Shown: positions 34,329 to 43,778, numbered from the stretch's first letter. The stretch: DNA of 43,848 nt from Streptococcus infantis (GCF_015546995.1 NZ_JADMUH010000016.1:1-43848); one strand, 5' to 3'. Notes: generated by a model not told the origin, from the sequence alone. Numbers and translations: made by a program.

Positions 34329-34799
34329 ATGATTAACAATGTTGTACTTGTAGGGCGTATGACACGTGACGCTGAGTTACGTTATACCCCATCAAATGTA
34401 GCAGTTGCGACTTTTACTCTTGCAGTAAACCGTACATTCAAGAGTCAAAATGGCGAACGTGAGGCTGATTTTATCAATGTCGTTATGTGGCGCCAACAGG
34501 CTGAAAATCTTGCTAACTGGGCTAAAAAAGGCTCTCTTGTCGGGATTACAGGTCGTATTCAGACTCGTAGTTACGATAACCAGCAAGGACAACGTGTCTA
34601 CGTGACAGAAGTCGTAGCTGAGAATTTCCAAATGTTGGAAAGCCGTAGTGCTCGTGAAGGACAAAGTGGTGGAGCTTATTCTGCACCAACTGCCAGTCAT
34701 TCAGCACCTACAAATTCAGTACCAGACTTTTCACGTGATGAAAATCCATTTGGATCAACCAATCCTTTGGATATTTCAGATGATGATTTACCATTCTAA
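34329..34799 (+). CDS. ssb: Single-stranded DNA-binding protein Ssb
   Basis: The essential Ssb coats ssDNA in replication, repair and recombination. It has 156 residues. The OB fold (1-106) opens [20 protein letters not shown] and has [21 protein letters not shown] split over strands. A Ser/Ala/Gly-rich linker follows, then the acidic tip DISDDDLPF that docks partner proteins. It lies 11 bases after rpsF and 31 before rpsR. Confidence 0.98.
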   Translation: MINNVVLVGRMTRDAELRYTPSNVAVATFTLAVNRTFKSQNGEREADFINVVMWRQQAENLANWAKKGSLVGITGRIQTRSYDNQQGQRVYVTEVVAENFQMLESRSAREGQSGGAYSAPTASHSAPTNSVPDFSRDENPFGSTNPLDISDDDLPF

Positions 34800-34830
34800 T
34801 GGACAATTAATACTATAAAGGAGAAAAAAC

Positions 34831-35070
34831 ATGGCTCAACAACGTCGTGGCGGATTCAAACGCCGTAAAAAAGTTGATTACATCGCAGCAAATAAAATTG
34901 AATATGTTGATTACAAAGATACTGAGCTTCTTAGCCGTTTCGTTTCAGAACGTGGGAAAATCCTTCCACGTCGTGTAACTGGAACTTCAGCTAAAAACCA
35001 ACGTAAAGTAACAACAGCTATCAAACGCGCTCGCGTAATGGCTTTGATGCCTTTCGTAAACGAAGATTAA
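34831..35070 (+). CDS. rpsR: 30S ribosomal protein S18
   Basis: S18 is the 79-residue partner of S6 in the 30S platform. The basic start [20 protein letters not shown] and core [20 protein letters not shown] are diagnostic. There is no CxxC zinc pair, so this is the zinc-independent type. AAAGGAG precedes the ATG. A tandem terminator array follows. Confidence 0.99.
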   Translation: MAQQRRGGFKRRKKVDYIAANKIEYVDYKDTELLSRFVSERGKILPRRVTGTSAKNQRKVTTAIKRARVMALMPFVNED

Positions 35071-35072
35071 AG

Positions 35073-35258
35073 AAAAGACCCTTATGGGTCTTTTTTTCAC
35101 GAGCATTGAAATGTGAGAGCGAGTTGAGGTCCGGTGGACCTCTTTTTCATGAGCTTGAAAATAAGAAAGCGAATTAAGATCCCGACGGGTCTTTTTTTCA
35201 CGAGCATTGAAATGTGAGAGCGAGTTGGGGTCCGGTGGACCTATTTTTCATGAGATAG
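35073..35258 (+). repeat. Tandem array of four terminator hairpins after rpsR
   Basis: About four 50-bp units each carry a GGTCC- or GACCC-type hairpin plus T-run, then a spacer like CATTGAAATGTGAGAGCGAG. Stems: AAAAGACCC/GGGTCTTTT (35073 on), AGGTCC/GGACCT (35127-35141), GATCCC/GGGTC with a bulge (35178 on), GGTCC/GGACC (35229-35241). Units 1+2 and 3+4 repeat with a 101-bp period (35086 and 35187). Confidence 0.88.
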
Positions 35259-35481
35259 TTTTTTTTGACCTTGGCGTGCTATAATGCTAATAGAAAGAGT
35301 AAAGGTGGGTAAGTCAAAGATGAATTGTACGATTGGAAATGAATGCAACTAGCCAAAATAATGATGATTTGGTTTTGTATCTAGTAAAGGAATTCGGATA
35401 AGAGACAAGGATTTTATTGGGGATGTGGGATTTCTCTACTTTATGGTATAATGGAAGGAGTGAATTGAAGGAGGTATTATA
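35259..35481 (+). promoter_or_regulatory. Two promoters and tiny ORFs before the HAD-cyclophilin gene
   Basis: A first extended -10, TGC TATAAT, is at 35277-35285 and a second, TGG TATAAT, at 35444-35452. The RNA between would hold two overlapping tiny ORFs, 10 codons from 35320 and 20 codons from 35339 (MNATSQNNDDLVLYLVKEFG), neither with a strong ribosome site. The main gene has AAGGAGG at 35468-35474. Confidence 0.6.
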
Positions 35482-36882
35482 ATGGATGTCAAGTTAAGAT
35501 ACAAGGCTAAGAAGATTAAGATTATCTTTTTTGATATAGATGATACTTTACGAAATTCAAAGACTGGCTTTATTCCAAGCACTATTCCAACAGCCTTTAA
35601 ACAATTACGTGATAAAGGAATTTTGACAGGAATTGCGACTGGTCGAGGTATTTTTGGTGTCGTCCCAGAGATTAAAGCCCTCAAACCTGATTTCTTTGTA
35701 ACCTTGAATGGTGCTTATATTGAGGACAAAAAGGGCAATGTCATTTATAGTAACAAAATTGCTAAAGATAAGGTTGAAGAGTATATTACTTGGACCAAAG
35801 AAGTTGGGATTGATTATGGTTTGGTGGGAAGTCATGCTACTAAACTATCAAGGCGAACAGAGATGATTAGCCAGGCGATTGACCCGATTTATCCTGATTT
35901 AGAGGTGGACCCTGATTTTTACCAAAAAGAAGATATTTATCAGATGTGGACCTTTGAGGAGCAGGGTGATGACCTTGTCTTGCCTGAAAGCTTAGCATCG
36001 ACTTTGCGTATGGTACGCTGGCATGAACATTCGTCAGATGTGGTGCCGATTTCCGGTTCAAAAGCAGCTGGAGTTGCCAAAGTGGTAGACCAATTAGGTC
36101 TTAAACCTGAAAATGTGATGGTTTTTGGGGACGGACTTAACGATTTAGAGCTCTTTGATTATGCAGGCATTAGTGTCGCTATGGGTGTTTCTCATGACAA
36201 AATCAAAGAAAAAGCAGATTATATTACAAAAACATTAGAAGAAGATGGCATCTTTGATGCCTTAGAAGGATTTGGTATGGTAGAAAAAGAATTACATTTT
36301 CCACAAGTAGACATTGAAGCAGTAGAAGGTCCAATTGCGACTATTAAGACAAATCATGGGGATATGCGTATCAAACTTTTCCCTGATCACGCACCAAAAA
36401 CAGTAGCCAACTTTATTGCTCTATCAAAAGACGGTTACTATGACGGTGTGATTTTCCACCGTATTATTAAAGATTTTATGATTCAAGGTGGAGACCCAAC
36501 TGGAACCGGTATGGGTGGTGAATCTATCTATGGTGAGTCATTTGAGGATGAGTTTTCAGAAGAACTTTACAATGTCCGTGGAGCCCTTTCTATGGCTAAT
36601 GCTGGGCCGAATACAAATGGTAGCCAGTTCTTTATCGTGCAGAATCAACACTTGCCATATTCTAAGAAAGAAATTGCTCGTGGTGGTTGGCCAGAGCCAA
36701 TTGCGGAGATTTATGCAGAACAAGGTGGAACTCCTCACCTAGACCGTCGTCATACTGTATTCGGTCAACTTGCGGATGAAGCTTCTTATGAAGTTCTGGA
36801 TGCAATTGCAGGTGTCGAAACAGGTGCAATGGACAAGCCAGTTGAAGATGTCGTAATTGAAACTATTGAAATTGAGGACTAA
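35482..36882 (+). CDS. Fusion of Cof-type HAD phosphatase and cyclophilin peptidyl-prolyl isomerase
   Basis: This 466-residue two-domain protein has a Cof-type HAD hydrolase at 1-260: the nucleophile motif is [11 protein letters not shown], motif III is in [10 protein letters not shown], and motif IV is [14 protein letters not shown]. From about 275 comes a cyclophilin, with [20 protein letters not shown], the catalytic [19 protein letters not shown] and [13 protein letters not shown]. There is no signal peptide, so both act in the cytoplasm. The fusion is characteristic of streptococci and is not an assembly error, since the frame runs through. It lies one base before cvfD. Confidence 0.93.
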   Translation: MDVKLRYKAKKIKIIFFDIDDTLRNSKTGFIPSTIPTAFKQLRDKGILTGIATGRGIFGVVPEIKALKPDFFVTLNGAYIEDKKGNVIYSNKIAKDKVEEYITWTKEVGIDYGLVGSHATKLSRRTEMISQAIDPIYPDLEVDPDFYQKEDIYQMWTFEEQGDDLVLPESLASTLRMVRWHEHSSDVVPISGSKAAGVAKVVDQLGLKPENVMVFGDGLNDLELFDYAGISVAMGVSHDKIKEKADYITKTLEEDGIFDALEGFGMVEKELHFPQVDIEAVEGPIATIKTNHGDMRIKLFPDHAPKTVANFIALSKDGYYDGVIFHRIIKDFMIQGGDPTGTGMGGESIYGESFEDEFSEELYNVRGALSMANAGPNTNGSQFFIVQNQHLPYSKKEIARGGWPEPIAEIYAEQGGTPHLDRRHTVFGQLADEASYEVLDAIAGVETGAMDKPVEDVVIETIEIED

Positions 36883-36883
36883 A

Positions 36884-37246
36884 ATGAAAATCGGTGATAA
36901 GCTAAATGGCCGTATTACTGGGATTCAGCCCTATGGAGCTTTTGTTGAGTTAGAAACAGGAGTGACAGGACTGATTCATATTTCGGAGATTCGGACAGGA
37001 TTTATCGAGAATATTTACGAGGTTTTAAAAATCGGTGATGAAGTCCAGGTACAAGTAGTAGATTTTGACGAATACACAGGGAAGGCTAGTCTTTCCATTC
37101 GTACCTTGGAAGAAGAAAAACATCAACTTCCTAGACGGAGACGTTTTTCGAATGATCGCATCAAACATGGATTCGCGCCGCTTGGTCGCATGATGCCTGT
37201 TTGGACACGAGAAGCCTTGGAACATTTAAAGAAAAACAGTAATTGA
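36884..37246 (+). CDS. cvfD: S1-domain RNA-binding regulator CvfD/YugI (GSP13)
   Basis: The 120-residue protein has one S1 RNA-binding domain at 1-75: MKIGDKLNGRITGIQPYGAF, ETGVTGLIHISEI, then FDEYTGKASLSIRTLEEE. A basic tail follows (PRRRRFSNDRIKHGFAPLG). The family includes YugI of B. subtilis and CvfD, a post-transcriptional regulator in pneumococcus. I chose the ATG at 36884 (GAGG at 36874-36877); an upstream TTG at 36857 lies within the preceding gene. It begins one base after that gene's stop, so the two are co-transcribed. Confidence 0.88.
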   Translation: MKIGDKLNGRITGIQPYGAFVELETGVTGLIHISEIRTGFIENIYEVLKIGDEVQVQVVDFDEYTGKASLSIRTLEEEKHQLPRRRRFSNDRIKHGFAPLGRMMPVWTREALEHLKKNSN

Positions 37247-37280
37247 TATCCCCTAAAATCATTGTGATGTTATTATATTT

Positions 37281-37295
37281 TGCTATAATAGAAGT
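37281..37295 (+). promoter_or_regulatory. Extended -10 six bases from a start codon
   Basis: TGC TATAAT (37281-37289) is a perfect extended -10. The ATG of the methyltransferase gene is at 37296, so transcription would begin at or next to the A of ATG, giving a leaderless mRNA. Confidence 0.7.
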
Positions 37296-38045
37296 ATGAA
37301 CGAAGAACAATTATTAAAAACAGGAGAGCGCATTAACCAACTCTTCTCTACTGACATCAAAATTATTCAAAATAGTGAGGTTTTCAGCTATTCAGTGGAT
37401 AGTGTACTTTTGTCACGCTTTCCTCGTTTTCCGAAAAATGGTTTGATAGTAGATTTCTGTGCGGGCAATGGAGCTGTTGGACTGTTTGCCAGTAGTCGGA
37501 CCAAGGCTAAAATTCTATCTGTAGAAATTCAGGAACGTCTTGCTGATATGGCTGAACGCTCAGTGCGTTTAAATGGGCTGGACGGACAGATGCAGGTCAT
37601 CTGTGATGATTTGAAGAATATGCCTAGTCACATTCAGGGGAGCAAGGTTGATTTGATTTTATGCAATCCGCCTTATTTTAAAGTGGATCCAAATTCTAAT
37701 CTGAACGAAAGTGAGCATTACCTTTTAGCTCGGCATGAAATTACAACCAATCTTAAGGAAATCTGTCGTAGTGCCCAGAGTATTCTCAAATCAAATGGAC
37801 GTTTGGCAATGGTTCATCGTCCTGATCGATTATTAGATATCTTAGATACGCTCCAACAGCATAATCTGGCTCCAAAACGTCTGCAATTTGTTTATCCTAA
37901 ACGGGAGAAGGAAGCTAATATGCTTTTGATTGAAGCTATCAAGGACGGCTCCACTAGTGGCTTTAAGGTTTTACCACCACTCATTGTTCATAATAGTGAT
38001 GGTACTTATACACCAGAAATTCAAAAGATTTACTATGGATCATAA
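37296..38045 (+). CDS. Probable tRNA1(Val) adenine-37 N6-methyltransferase (TrmN6/YfiC family)
   Basis: The 249-residue class I SAM methyltransferase has SAM site [32 protein letters not shown] after strand 2, and the catalytic NPPYF (adenine-N6 or Gln type). [20 protein letters not shown] and [12 protein letters not shown] match the YfiC/TrmN6 family. The start codon follows a -10 by 6 bases and lacks a clear ribosome site. Its end overlaps the GIY-YIG gene by 11 bases, the usual pairing in Firmicutes. Confidence 0.9.
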   Translation: MNEEQLLKTGERINQLFSTDIKIIQNSEVFSYSVDSVLLSRFPRFPKNGLIVDFCAGNGAVGLFASSRTKAKILSVEIQERLADMAERSVRLNGLDGQMQVICDDLKNMPSHIQGSKVDLILCNPPYFKVDPNSNLNESEHYLLARHEITTNLKEICRSAQSILKSNGRLAMVHRPDRLLDILDTLQQHNLAPKRLQFVYPKREKEANMLLIEAIKDGSTSGFKVLPPLIVHNSDGTYTPEIQKIYYGS

Positions 38046-38319
38046 GGCTTATATGTATGTGGTAGAGTGCCGTGATGGTTCCTACTATACAGGCTATACA
38101 ACAGATGTGAAGAAGCGGATTGCCGTGCACAATAGCGGTAAAGGTGCCAAGTATACACGCGCTCGTTTGCCAGTAAAACTCATCTTTGCAGAAGGTTTTG
38201 ACAGCAAGGAAGAGGCCATGTCTGCTGAAGCTCTTTTCAAGCGCAAGACACGCATGCAAAAAGAACATTATCTCAAAGAATGTCAAAATAAGAATTTAGT
38301 CGATACTTTTGAAATGTAA
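38035..38319 (+). CDS. GIY-YIG domain protein (UPF0213)
   Basis: The 94-residue protein has the GIY-YIG nuclease core: [18 protein letters not shown] gives the two Tyr-containing strands, [20 protein letters not shown] contains the Arg and His, and [20 protein letters not shown] the helix with the metal-binding Glu. The cellular role is not established. The ATG at 38035 is inside the preceding gene (11-base overlap); a longer frame upstream lies in the wrong gene and is rejected. Confidence 0.88.
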   Translation: MDHKAYMYVVECRDGSYYTGYTTDVKKRIAVHNSGKGAKYTRARLPVKLIFAEGFDSKEEAMSAEALFKRKTRMQKEHYLKECQNKNLVDTFEM

Positions 38320-38320
38320 T

Positions 38321-38375
38321 GAGGAGTCCTTTGGCTCCTCTTACTTTTGTCAAAAATTGAAAAAAATGCTACAAT
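38321..38375 (+). promoter_or_regulatory. Terminator and strong ppaC promoter
   Basis: GAGGAG (38321-38326)/CTCCTC (38335-38340) ends the upstream unit. It is followed by TTGTCA (38347-38352), a 17-bp spacer that ends TGC, and TACAAT (38370-38375), so the promoter has both a -35 and an extended -10. Confidence 0.85.
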
Positions 38376-38403
38376 AAAGAGAATAAAGAAACGAGGTATT
38401 ATC

Positions 38404-39339
38404 ATGTCTAAGATTCTAGTATTTGGTCACCAAAATCCAGACTCAGATGCTATTGGTTCATCTGTAGCTTTTGCTTATCTTGCAAAAGAAGCATACGGTT
38501 TGGATACAGAAGCGGTTGCTCTTGGAACTCCAAATGAAGAAACAGCTTTCGTCTTGAACTATTTTGGTGTAGAAGCACCGCGCGTGATCACATCTGCTAA
38601 AGCAGAAGGTGCAGAGCAAGTCATCTTAACAGACCACAATGAATTCCAACAATCTGTTTCAGATATCGCTGAAGTAGAAGTTTATGGTGTTGTAGACCAC
38701 CACCGTGTGGCTAATTTTGAAACTGCAAGCCCACTATACATGCGTTTGGAGCCTGTTGGATCAGCATCTTCTATCGTTTACCGCATGTTCAAAGAACATG
38801 GTGTAGCTGTACCAAAAGAAATCGCAGGTTTGATGCTATCTGGTTTGATTTCAGATACCCTTCTTTTGAAATCACCAACAACCCACCCATCTGATAAGGT
38901 CATTGCGCCTGAATTGGCTGAATTGGCTGGTGTGAACTTAGAGGAATACGGTCTTGCTATGCTCAAGGCTGGTACAAACTTGTCAAGCAAATCTGCTGAA
39001 GAATTGATTGATATCGATGCCAAGACATTTGAACTCAACGGAAACAATGTCCGTGTGGCTCAAGTGAATACAGTTGATATTGCTGAAGTCTTGGAACGCC
39101 AAGCTGAAATCGAAGCAGCTATCCAAGCCGCAAATGCAGCTAACGGATACTCTGACTTTGTCTTGATGATTACTGATATTGTGAATTCAAACTCAGAAAT
39201 CTTGGCTCTTGGTGCTAATATGGACAAGGTAGAAGCAGCTTTCAACTTCAAACTTGAAAACAACCATGCTTTCCTTCCGGGTGCTGTTTCACGTAAGAAA
39301 CAAGTGGTACCTCAATTAACTGAAAGCTTTAATGCTTAA
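38404..39339 (+). CDS. ppaC: Manganese-dependent inorganic pyrophosphatase PpaC
   Basis: This family II (DHH) pyrophosphatase hydrolyses PPi to pull biosynthesis forward. It has 311 residues from the ATG at 38404, with GAGG at 38393-38396; a longer frame upstream runs through the promoter and is rejected. Metal motifs are [24 protein letters not shown] and [13 protein letters not shown] (the DHH motif), and the C-terminal substrate-binding DHHA2 domain ends [10 protein letters not shown]. Codon use is strongly biased, as for an abundant enzyme. It is a single gene. Confidence 0.97.
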   Translation: MSKILVFGHQNPDSDAIGSSVAFAYLAKEAYGLDTEAVALGTPNEETAFVLNYFGVEAPRVITSAKAEGAEQVILTDHNEFQQSVSDIAEVEVYGVVDHHRVANFETASPLYMRLEPVGSASSIVYRMFKEHGVAVPKEIAGLMLSGLISDTLLLKSPTTHPSDKVIAPELAELAGVNLEEYGLAMLKAGTNLSSKSAEELIDIDAKTFELNGNNVRVAQVNTVDIAEVLERQAEIEAAIQAANAANGYSDFVLMITDIVNSNSEILALGANMDKVEAAFNFKLENNHAFLPGAVSRKKQVVPQLTESFNA

Positions 39340-39363
39340 TGATAAAGGGGATAACCCATTGTT

Positions 39364-39388
39364 AAAAAGGAGTTTCGGCTCCTTTTTT
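39364..39388 (+). terminator. ppaC terminator
   Basis: AAAAAGGAG (39364-39372), loop TTTCGG, CTCCTTTTTT. The next ribosome site follows within ten bases. Confidence 0.88.
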
Positions 39389-39402
39389 GCTAGGAGGAGA
39401 CC

Positions 39403-39915
39403 ATGTTAGAATCTGGCGATTTGATTTTTGTGAAAGAAAATACGGAAATGGGACAGGCCATCCAGGCATCTACTGGGAACTATAGCCATGTAGCCATCTT
39501 TTTGGACGGGAAGGTCTATCATGCTACGGCGGAAGGTGGCGTCCTAGCCCAGTCCCCTGAAGATTTCTTTGAAGTTGAGAAAGTCTATGACCTTTATCGC
39601 TATCCGAAAATCGATCACAAAGAAGTCAAAAAGCAGGCAGAGAGCCTTTTGGGTTCGCCCTACAATTCTTCCTTTTATCCGGATGGAGATGGTTTCTATT
39701 GTTCCCAATTTATTGCAGAAATCCTCCCTATTTTTGAGACCATTCCCATGAAGTTTGGTGAAGGAGAACAAGAGATTAGTTCGTTTTGGGAAGATTACTA
39801 CCGAGAACTAGGACTAACTACGCCTCTGAATCAGCCAGGAACCAATCCCAGTCAGTTGGCCCAGTCTCCCCGTCTACAGTTTAAAGAAAGATATACGGAT
39901 GATTACAATTATTAA
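39403..39915 (+). CDS. YiiX-like permuted papain-fold (NlpC/P60-type) hydrolase
   Basis: The 170-residue protein has the order His then Cys of the circularly permuted C92/YiiX group: the opening LESGDLIFVKENTEMGQAIQ, the His in NYSHVAIFLDG, and the Cys in FYCSQFIAEI. The substrate is unknown; amidase, lipid or peptidase activity are all possible. There is no signal peptide. GGAGG precedes the start. It overlaps the DUF1803 gene by 17 bases, so the two are made together. Confidence 0.82.
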   Translation: MLESGDLIFVKENTEMGQAIQASTGNYSHVAIFLDGKVYHATAEGGVLAQSPEDFFEVEKVYDLYRYPKIDHKEVKKQAESLLGSPYNSSFYPDGDGFYCSQFIAEILPIFETIPMKFGEGEQEISSFWEDYYRELGLTTPLNQPGTNPSQLAQSPRLQFKERYTDDYNY

Positions 39916-40549
39916 TCCCACACGCTTGACGCGTCAGCCTTTTTTTAAGGACTTGATCAACTATCTAGACCAGCAGGATGATGTAATTTTGCGGCAAATC
40001 AAGGCCCAATTTCCAGATCAGCCAGTGGACAAGCTGATGGAGGAATATATTAAAGCGGGCCTCATCCTTCGAGAAAATAAACGCTATTATCTCAATCTCC
40101 CTTTTCTAGAATCTACAGAATCTCTTGAACTAGACCAGGAAGTTTTTGTGAGAGATGATAGTCCAATCTATCAAGAAATCTTAGGGAAACATTTTCAGAC
40201 TGAATTGCGCAATCAAACCAATGCAACTATTTTAGAAGAGTATACGGATTTTGCAAGGGAAAAGATGACCTTGTCTAATTACTTTTACAAGGTCAAGCAC
40301 CAATATCCGCTGACAAAAGAACAGCAGAGACTGTATGACATTTTAGGAGACGTCAATCCCGAGTATGCTCTCAAGTATATGACAACCTTCTTGCTCAAGT
40401 TTCTCAAAAAATATGAAGTCCAGCAAAAGCGCAGAGACATCTTTGTCGATAGTTTAGAAGTCTTAGGATATATCCGAAAAAATGATGAAGGCAAATATGA
40501 ATTAGCAGTGGACTTGGACAAGGAAAGACTGATATTTATGAAACAATAG
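39899..40549 (+). CDS. DUF1803 family protein
   Basis: This 216-residue soluble protein opens IINPTRLTRQPFFKDLINYL, has FPDQPVDKLMEEYIKAGLIL and a C-terminal helical part with YALKYMTTFLLKFLKKYEVQ. It matches what I know of DUF1803, found in streptococci. The function is unknown. The first third looks like a winged-helix arrangement, but I would not call it a regulator. The start lies in the upstream gene. A shared terminator with murE follows. Confidence 0.75.
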   Translation: MITIINPTRLTRQPFFKDLINYLDQQDDVILRQIKAQFPDQPVDKLMEEYIKAGLILRENKRYYLNLPFLESTESLELDQEVFVRDDSPIYQEILGKHFQTELRNQTNATILEEYTDFAREKMTLSNYFYKVKHQYPLTKEQQRLYDILGDVNPEYALKYMTTFLLKFLKKYEVQQKRRDIFVDSLEVLGYIRKNDEGKYELAVDLDKERLIFMKQ

Positions 40550-40551
40550 AA

Positions 40552-40576
40552 AAGGCTAGGAAAATTTCCTAGCCTT
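40552..40576. terminator. Bidirectional terminator between DUF1803 gene and murE
   Basis: AAGGCTAGG and CCTAGCCTT (40552-40560, 40568-40576) around AAAATTT, perfect stem. The two flanking genes converge on it. Confidence 0.85.
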
Positions 40577-40587
40577 CTTTTGATTTA

Positions 40588-42033
40588 TTATAGGTAACGT
40601 TCTGCGATTGCTGCATCTCCAGGGTAGTCTTCCTTCTTACCTTGGACGATTTGGTAGCAGTCAGCTCCTTTGCCAGCGATAATGACCGCATCTAGTTCTT
40701 GACTTGTAACAGACATCGCAGTCTTGATGGCTTGTTCACGGTCAGCAATCTTTTCAACAGGACGATGGATGTAACTACTAATTTCATCAGCAATGGCCAT
40801 TGGATCTTCATAGTTTGGATCGTCAGCCGTTAGAAATACTTGAATTTCAGGATGTTGATCGAGGAGAAGTCCAAAGTCCTTACGACGGCTTTCTCCCTTG
40901 TTTCCAGTAGAACCAAGAACTAGAGCAATTTTTCCAGTCTGATGTGTTTCAACGACTGAGATCAATTTCTTCAAGCTATCACCATTATGGGCGTAATCAA
41001 TGAAAACTTTTGCGCCATTTTTCTGAGTGAGAACCTCCATGCGGCCAGGAACGCGTGTTGCAGCAATCCCTTTTTTGATGTCATCCAGACTAGCACCTAA
41101 ACGAAGGCAAGCAAGTCCAGCAGCGACAGCATTTTCTTGGTTGAAATGTCCAATCAACTGGATATCATAATCTCCAGCTAATTTACCAGTAGCTGAGAAG
41201 CTAAAGGCTTTGGAGTTTTCGATTTGGTTATCAGATTGGCTACCGTAGAAGTCATGTTCTTGATTTTCTACTTGTTCTTTTAGAACAGAGAAGTGGTCCA
41301 TATCGCTATTAATGACAACTGCTCGGCTATTTTTCATCAAGAGACGCTTGTGGTAGAAGTAATCTTCAAAAGTTGGATGCTCAATAGGACCAATATGGTC
41401 AGGACTGATATTGAGGAACACTCCTACATCAAAAGTAAGACCGTAAACTCGTTTCACCAAGTAGGCTTGACTGGAAACTTCCATAATAAGGTGGCTTCTT
41501 CCATTATCAACTGCCTGCGCCATCATATCAAAGAGGTCGATGCTTTCAGGTGTTGTCAGAGCAGACTTGAAGAAAGTTTTTCCGTCCAAAGTCGTATTCA
41601 TAGTTGATAACATAGCTGGACGATGTTGCTGATTTAAGATATTGTAAGCGAAGTAAGCTGCCGTAGTTTTTCCTTTAGTACCAGTGAAAGCAAGTAATTT
41701 TAATTTCTCCTGAGGGTTGCCATAAAACTCCATGGCAATCAAACTCATAGCCTTTTTAATATCGCTAACGACAATAACAGGAATGCCTACTTCGTAGTCC
41801 TGCTCGGCTACATACCAACCGAGTCCTTGTGAGATTGCTGAAAGAAGAAATTCCTTCTTAAAAGCAGCTCCTTTTACAAAAAAGAGGCTATTATCTTTTG
41901 CTTTTCGGCTATCGTAGCAGATGCTATCAAAAGTTACATCACTGAAATGATAGTGGTAATGTCCTTGGTCGATAATCTCACGGAAGAGATCGTCTTTCTT
42001 TAAAATATCTAATACGGTTTCAATCTTTATCAT
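40588..42033 (-). CDS. murE: UDP-MurNAc-tripeptide synthetase MurE (L-lysine adding)
   Basis: MurE adds the third residue of the peptidoglycan stem. The 481 residues show the P-loop [31 protein letters not shown], the ligase-domain [17 protein letters not shown] and the substrate motif [12 protein letters not shown] rather than DNPR marks the L-Lys type, as expected for streptococcal wall. There is no good ribosome site, and the promoter TTGTAA, 17 bp, TACAAT (42069-42041) ends 7 bases before the ATG, so a leaderless mRNA is likely. It is divergent from murJ. Confidence 0.96.
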   Translation of the reverse strand: MIKIETVLDILKKDDLFREIIDQGHYHYHFSDVTFDSICYDSRKAKDNSLFFVKGAAFKKEFLLSAISQGLGWYVAEQDYEVGIPVIVVSDIKKAMSLIAMEFYGNPQEKLKLLAFTGTKGKTTAAYFAYNILNQQHRPAMLSTMNTTLDGKTFFKSALTTPESIDLFDMMAQAVDNGRSHLIMEVSSQAYLVKRVYGLTFDVGVFLNISPDHIGPIEHPTFEDYFYHKRLLMKNSRAVVINSDMDHFSVLKEQVENQEHDFYGSQSDNQIENSKAFSFSATGKLAGDYDIQLIGHFNQENAVAAGLACLRLGASLDDIKKGIAATRVPGRMEVLTQKNGAKVFIDYAHNGDSLKKLISVVETHQTGKIALVLGSTGNKGESRRKDFGLLLDQHPEIQVFLTADDPNYEDPMAIADEISSYIHRPVEKIADREQAIKTAMSVTSQELDAVIIAGKGADCYQIVQGKKEDYPGDAAIAERYL

Positions 42034-42040
42034 ACTTTCT

Positions 42041-42091
42041 ATTGTAAACTGAAAGTCTGAATTTTACAAGTAACAAGGAAAAGTTTATAAT
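42041..42091. promoter_or_regulatory. Divergent murE and murJ promoters with overlapping -35 boxes
   Basis: Minus strand, murE: TTGTAA (42069-42064), 17 bp, TACAAT (42046-42041). Plus strand, murJ: TTTACA (42063-42068), 17 bp, TATAAT (42086-42091). The two -35 hexamers occupy the same DNA on opposite strands, so two polymerases cannot bind at once. Confidence 0.85.
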
Positions 42092-42138
42092 GGAAGGTAA
42101 GGAACATTTCCTAGTGATTAAAAATGAATGAGGAAGTT

Positions 42139-43761
42139 ATGTCTAACGAAAATAATCATCAGCAGGCCCAGATGTTACGAGGGACTGCCTGGCTTACAGC
42201 TAGTAACTTTATTAGTCGCCTGCTCGGAGCTATTTACATTATTCCCTGGTATATCTGGATGGGGACTTATGCTGCAACGGCTAACGGTCTCTTTACCATG
42301 GGTTATAATATCTACGCCTGGTTCTTGTTGATTTCGACAGCAGGTATTCCAGTTGCAGTTGCTAAGCAGGTCGCTAAATACAATACCATGCATGAGGAAG
42401 AGCATAGTTTTGCCCTGATTCGAAGTTTCTTAGGCTTTATGACGGTATTGGGACTTGCCTTTGCTTTGATCTTATATCTCTTTGCGCCTTGGTTAGCGGA
42501 TCTTTCGGGTGTCGGTAAGGACTTGATTCCCATTATGCAGAGTTTAGCTTGGGCTGTCTTGATTTTCCCGTCTATGAGTGTTATCCGTGGATTTTTCCAA
42601 GGGATGAATAATCTTAAACCTTATGCCATGAGTCAAATTGCTGAGCAGGTTATCCGTGTGATTTGGATGCTCTTAGCAACCTTTATCATCATGAAGCTCG
42701 GTTCAAAAGATTATCTATCAGCGGTTACCCAATCAACTTTTGCTGCTTTTGTGGGAATGGTAGCTAGTTTTGCAGTCTTGCTTTATTTCCTTTATAAGGA
42801 AGGATTGCTCCAAAAAGTTTTTGAAACACGAGATAAGATTGATAGTAAGAGTCTTCTAATTGATACGATTAAGGAAGCTATTCCTTTTATCATAACTGGT
42901 TCTGCCATTCAGCTTTTCCAAATCTTGGACCAAATGACCTTTATCAATAGCATGAAGTGGTTTACCAACTATAGTAATGAAGATTTGGTTGTCATGTTTT
43001 CTTATTTCTCTGCCAATCCTAATAAAATCACCATGATTTTGATTTCCGTAGGAGTATCAATCGGTAGCGTTGGTTTGCCCCTCTTGACCGAGAACTATGT
43101 CAAGGGTGATTTACCAGCAGCTTCTCGGTTGGTGCAAGATAGTATTACCATGCTCTTCTTATTCCTACTACCTGCAACGGTTGGAGTAGTCATGGTAGGG
43201 GAACCCCTCTATACAGTCTTTTACGGTAAACCTGATAGTTTGGCTTTGGGCTTGTTTGTCTTTGCAGTCTTGCAGTCAACAATCCTAGGTTTGTACATGG
43301 TCTTGTCTCCAATGCTTCAGGCTATGTTCCGTAACCGTAAGGCAGTTCTATATTTTATCTATGGTTCGCTTGCTAAGATCGTTTTACAACTACCATCAAT
43401 AGCTATTTTCCACAGTTATGGACCATTAATTTCAACGACCATCGGTCTCATCATCCCAATTGTTTTAATGTACCGTGAAATCTGTCAGATTACAGGTGCT
43501 CGCCGAAAGATTATCTTGAAGAGAACAATCTTAGTCACTATTTTAACTTTAGTCATGTTTATCCTTGTTGGATTCTTGCAATGGATTTTTGGACTTGTCT
43601 TCCATCCAACTGGACGTTTCTGGAGCTTCATATATGTCGCCTTAATTGGTACAATTGGTGGTGGGCTCTATGGATTCATGAGTCTCTATACTCGTCTCTT
43701 AGATAAGGTTATTGGAAAGGCAAAAGCTGACCAGTTACGAGCGCGCTTAAAATTATCATAA
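42139..43761 (+). CDS. murJ: Lipid II flippase MurJ/YtgP (MATE/MOP-type polysaccharide exporter)
   Basis: This multi-pass membrane protein of 540 residues has about fourteen hydrophobic helices. RGTAWLTASNFISRLLGAIY is the conserved start, followed by GLFTMGYNIYAWFLLISTAG, SVIRGFFQGMNNLKPYAMSQ and GSVGLPLLTENYVKGDLP. It is the YtgP branch of the MOP superfamily, whose streptococcal member replaces E. coli MurJ in flipping lipid II. I chose ATG 42139 (GAGGA at 42130-42134) over ATG 42124, which lacks a ribosome site. Pairing with murE fits a wall role. Confidence 0.88.
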   Translation: MSNENNHQQAQMLRGTAWLTASNFISRLLGAIYIIPWYIWMGTYAATANGLFTMGYNIYAWFLLISTAGIPVAVAKQVAKYNTMHEEEHSFALIRSFLGFMTVLGLAFALILYLFAPWLADLSGVGKDLIPIMQSLAWAVLIFPSMSVIRGFFQGMNNLKPYAMSQIAEQVIRVIWMLLATFIIMKLGSKDYLSAVTQSTFAAFVGMVASFAVLLYFLYKEGLLQKVFETRDKIDSKSLLIDTIKEAIPFIITGSAIQLFQILDQMTFINSMKWFTNYSNEDLVVMFSYFSANPNKITMILISVGVSIGSVGLPLLTENYVKGDLPAASRLVQDSITMLFLFLLPATVGVVMVGEPLYTVFYGKPDSLALGLFVFAVLQSTILGLYMVLSPMLQAMFRNRKAVLYFIYGSLAKIVLQLPSIAIFHSYGPLISTTIGLIIPIVLMYREICQITGARRKIILKRTILVTILTLVMFILVGFLQWIFGLVFHPTGRFWSFIYVALIGTIGGGLYGFMSLYTRLLDKVIGKAKADQLRARLKLS

Positions 43762-43778
43762 TATTTAATAAATAAAAC

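Noticed and set aside
37930..38034. Long N-terminal extension of the GIY-YIG protein
   Set aside because: It lies wholly inside the methyltransferase gene in another frame; the family starts at the ATG at 38035.
38347..38403. N-terminal extension of PpaC
   Set aside because: It would cover the promoter -35 and -10, and the family length is 311 residues.
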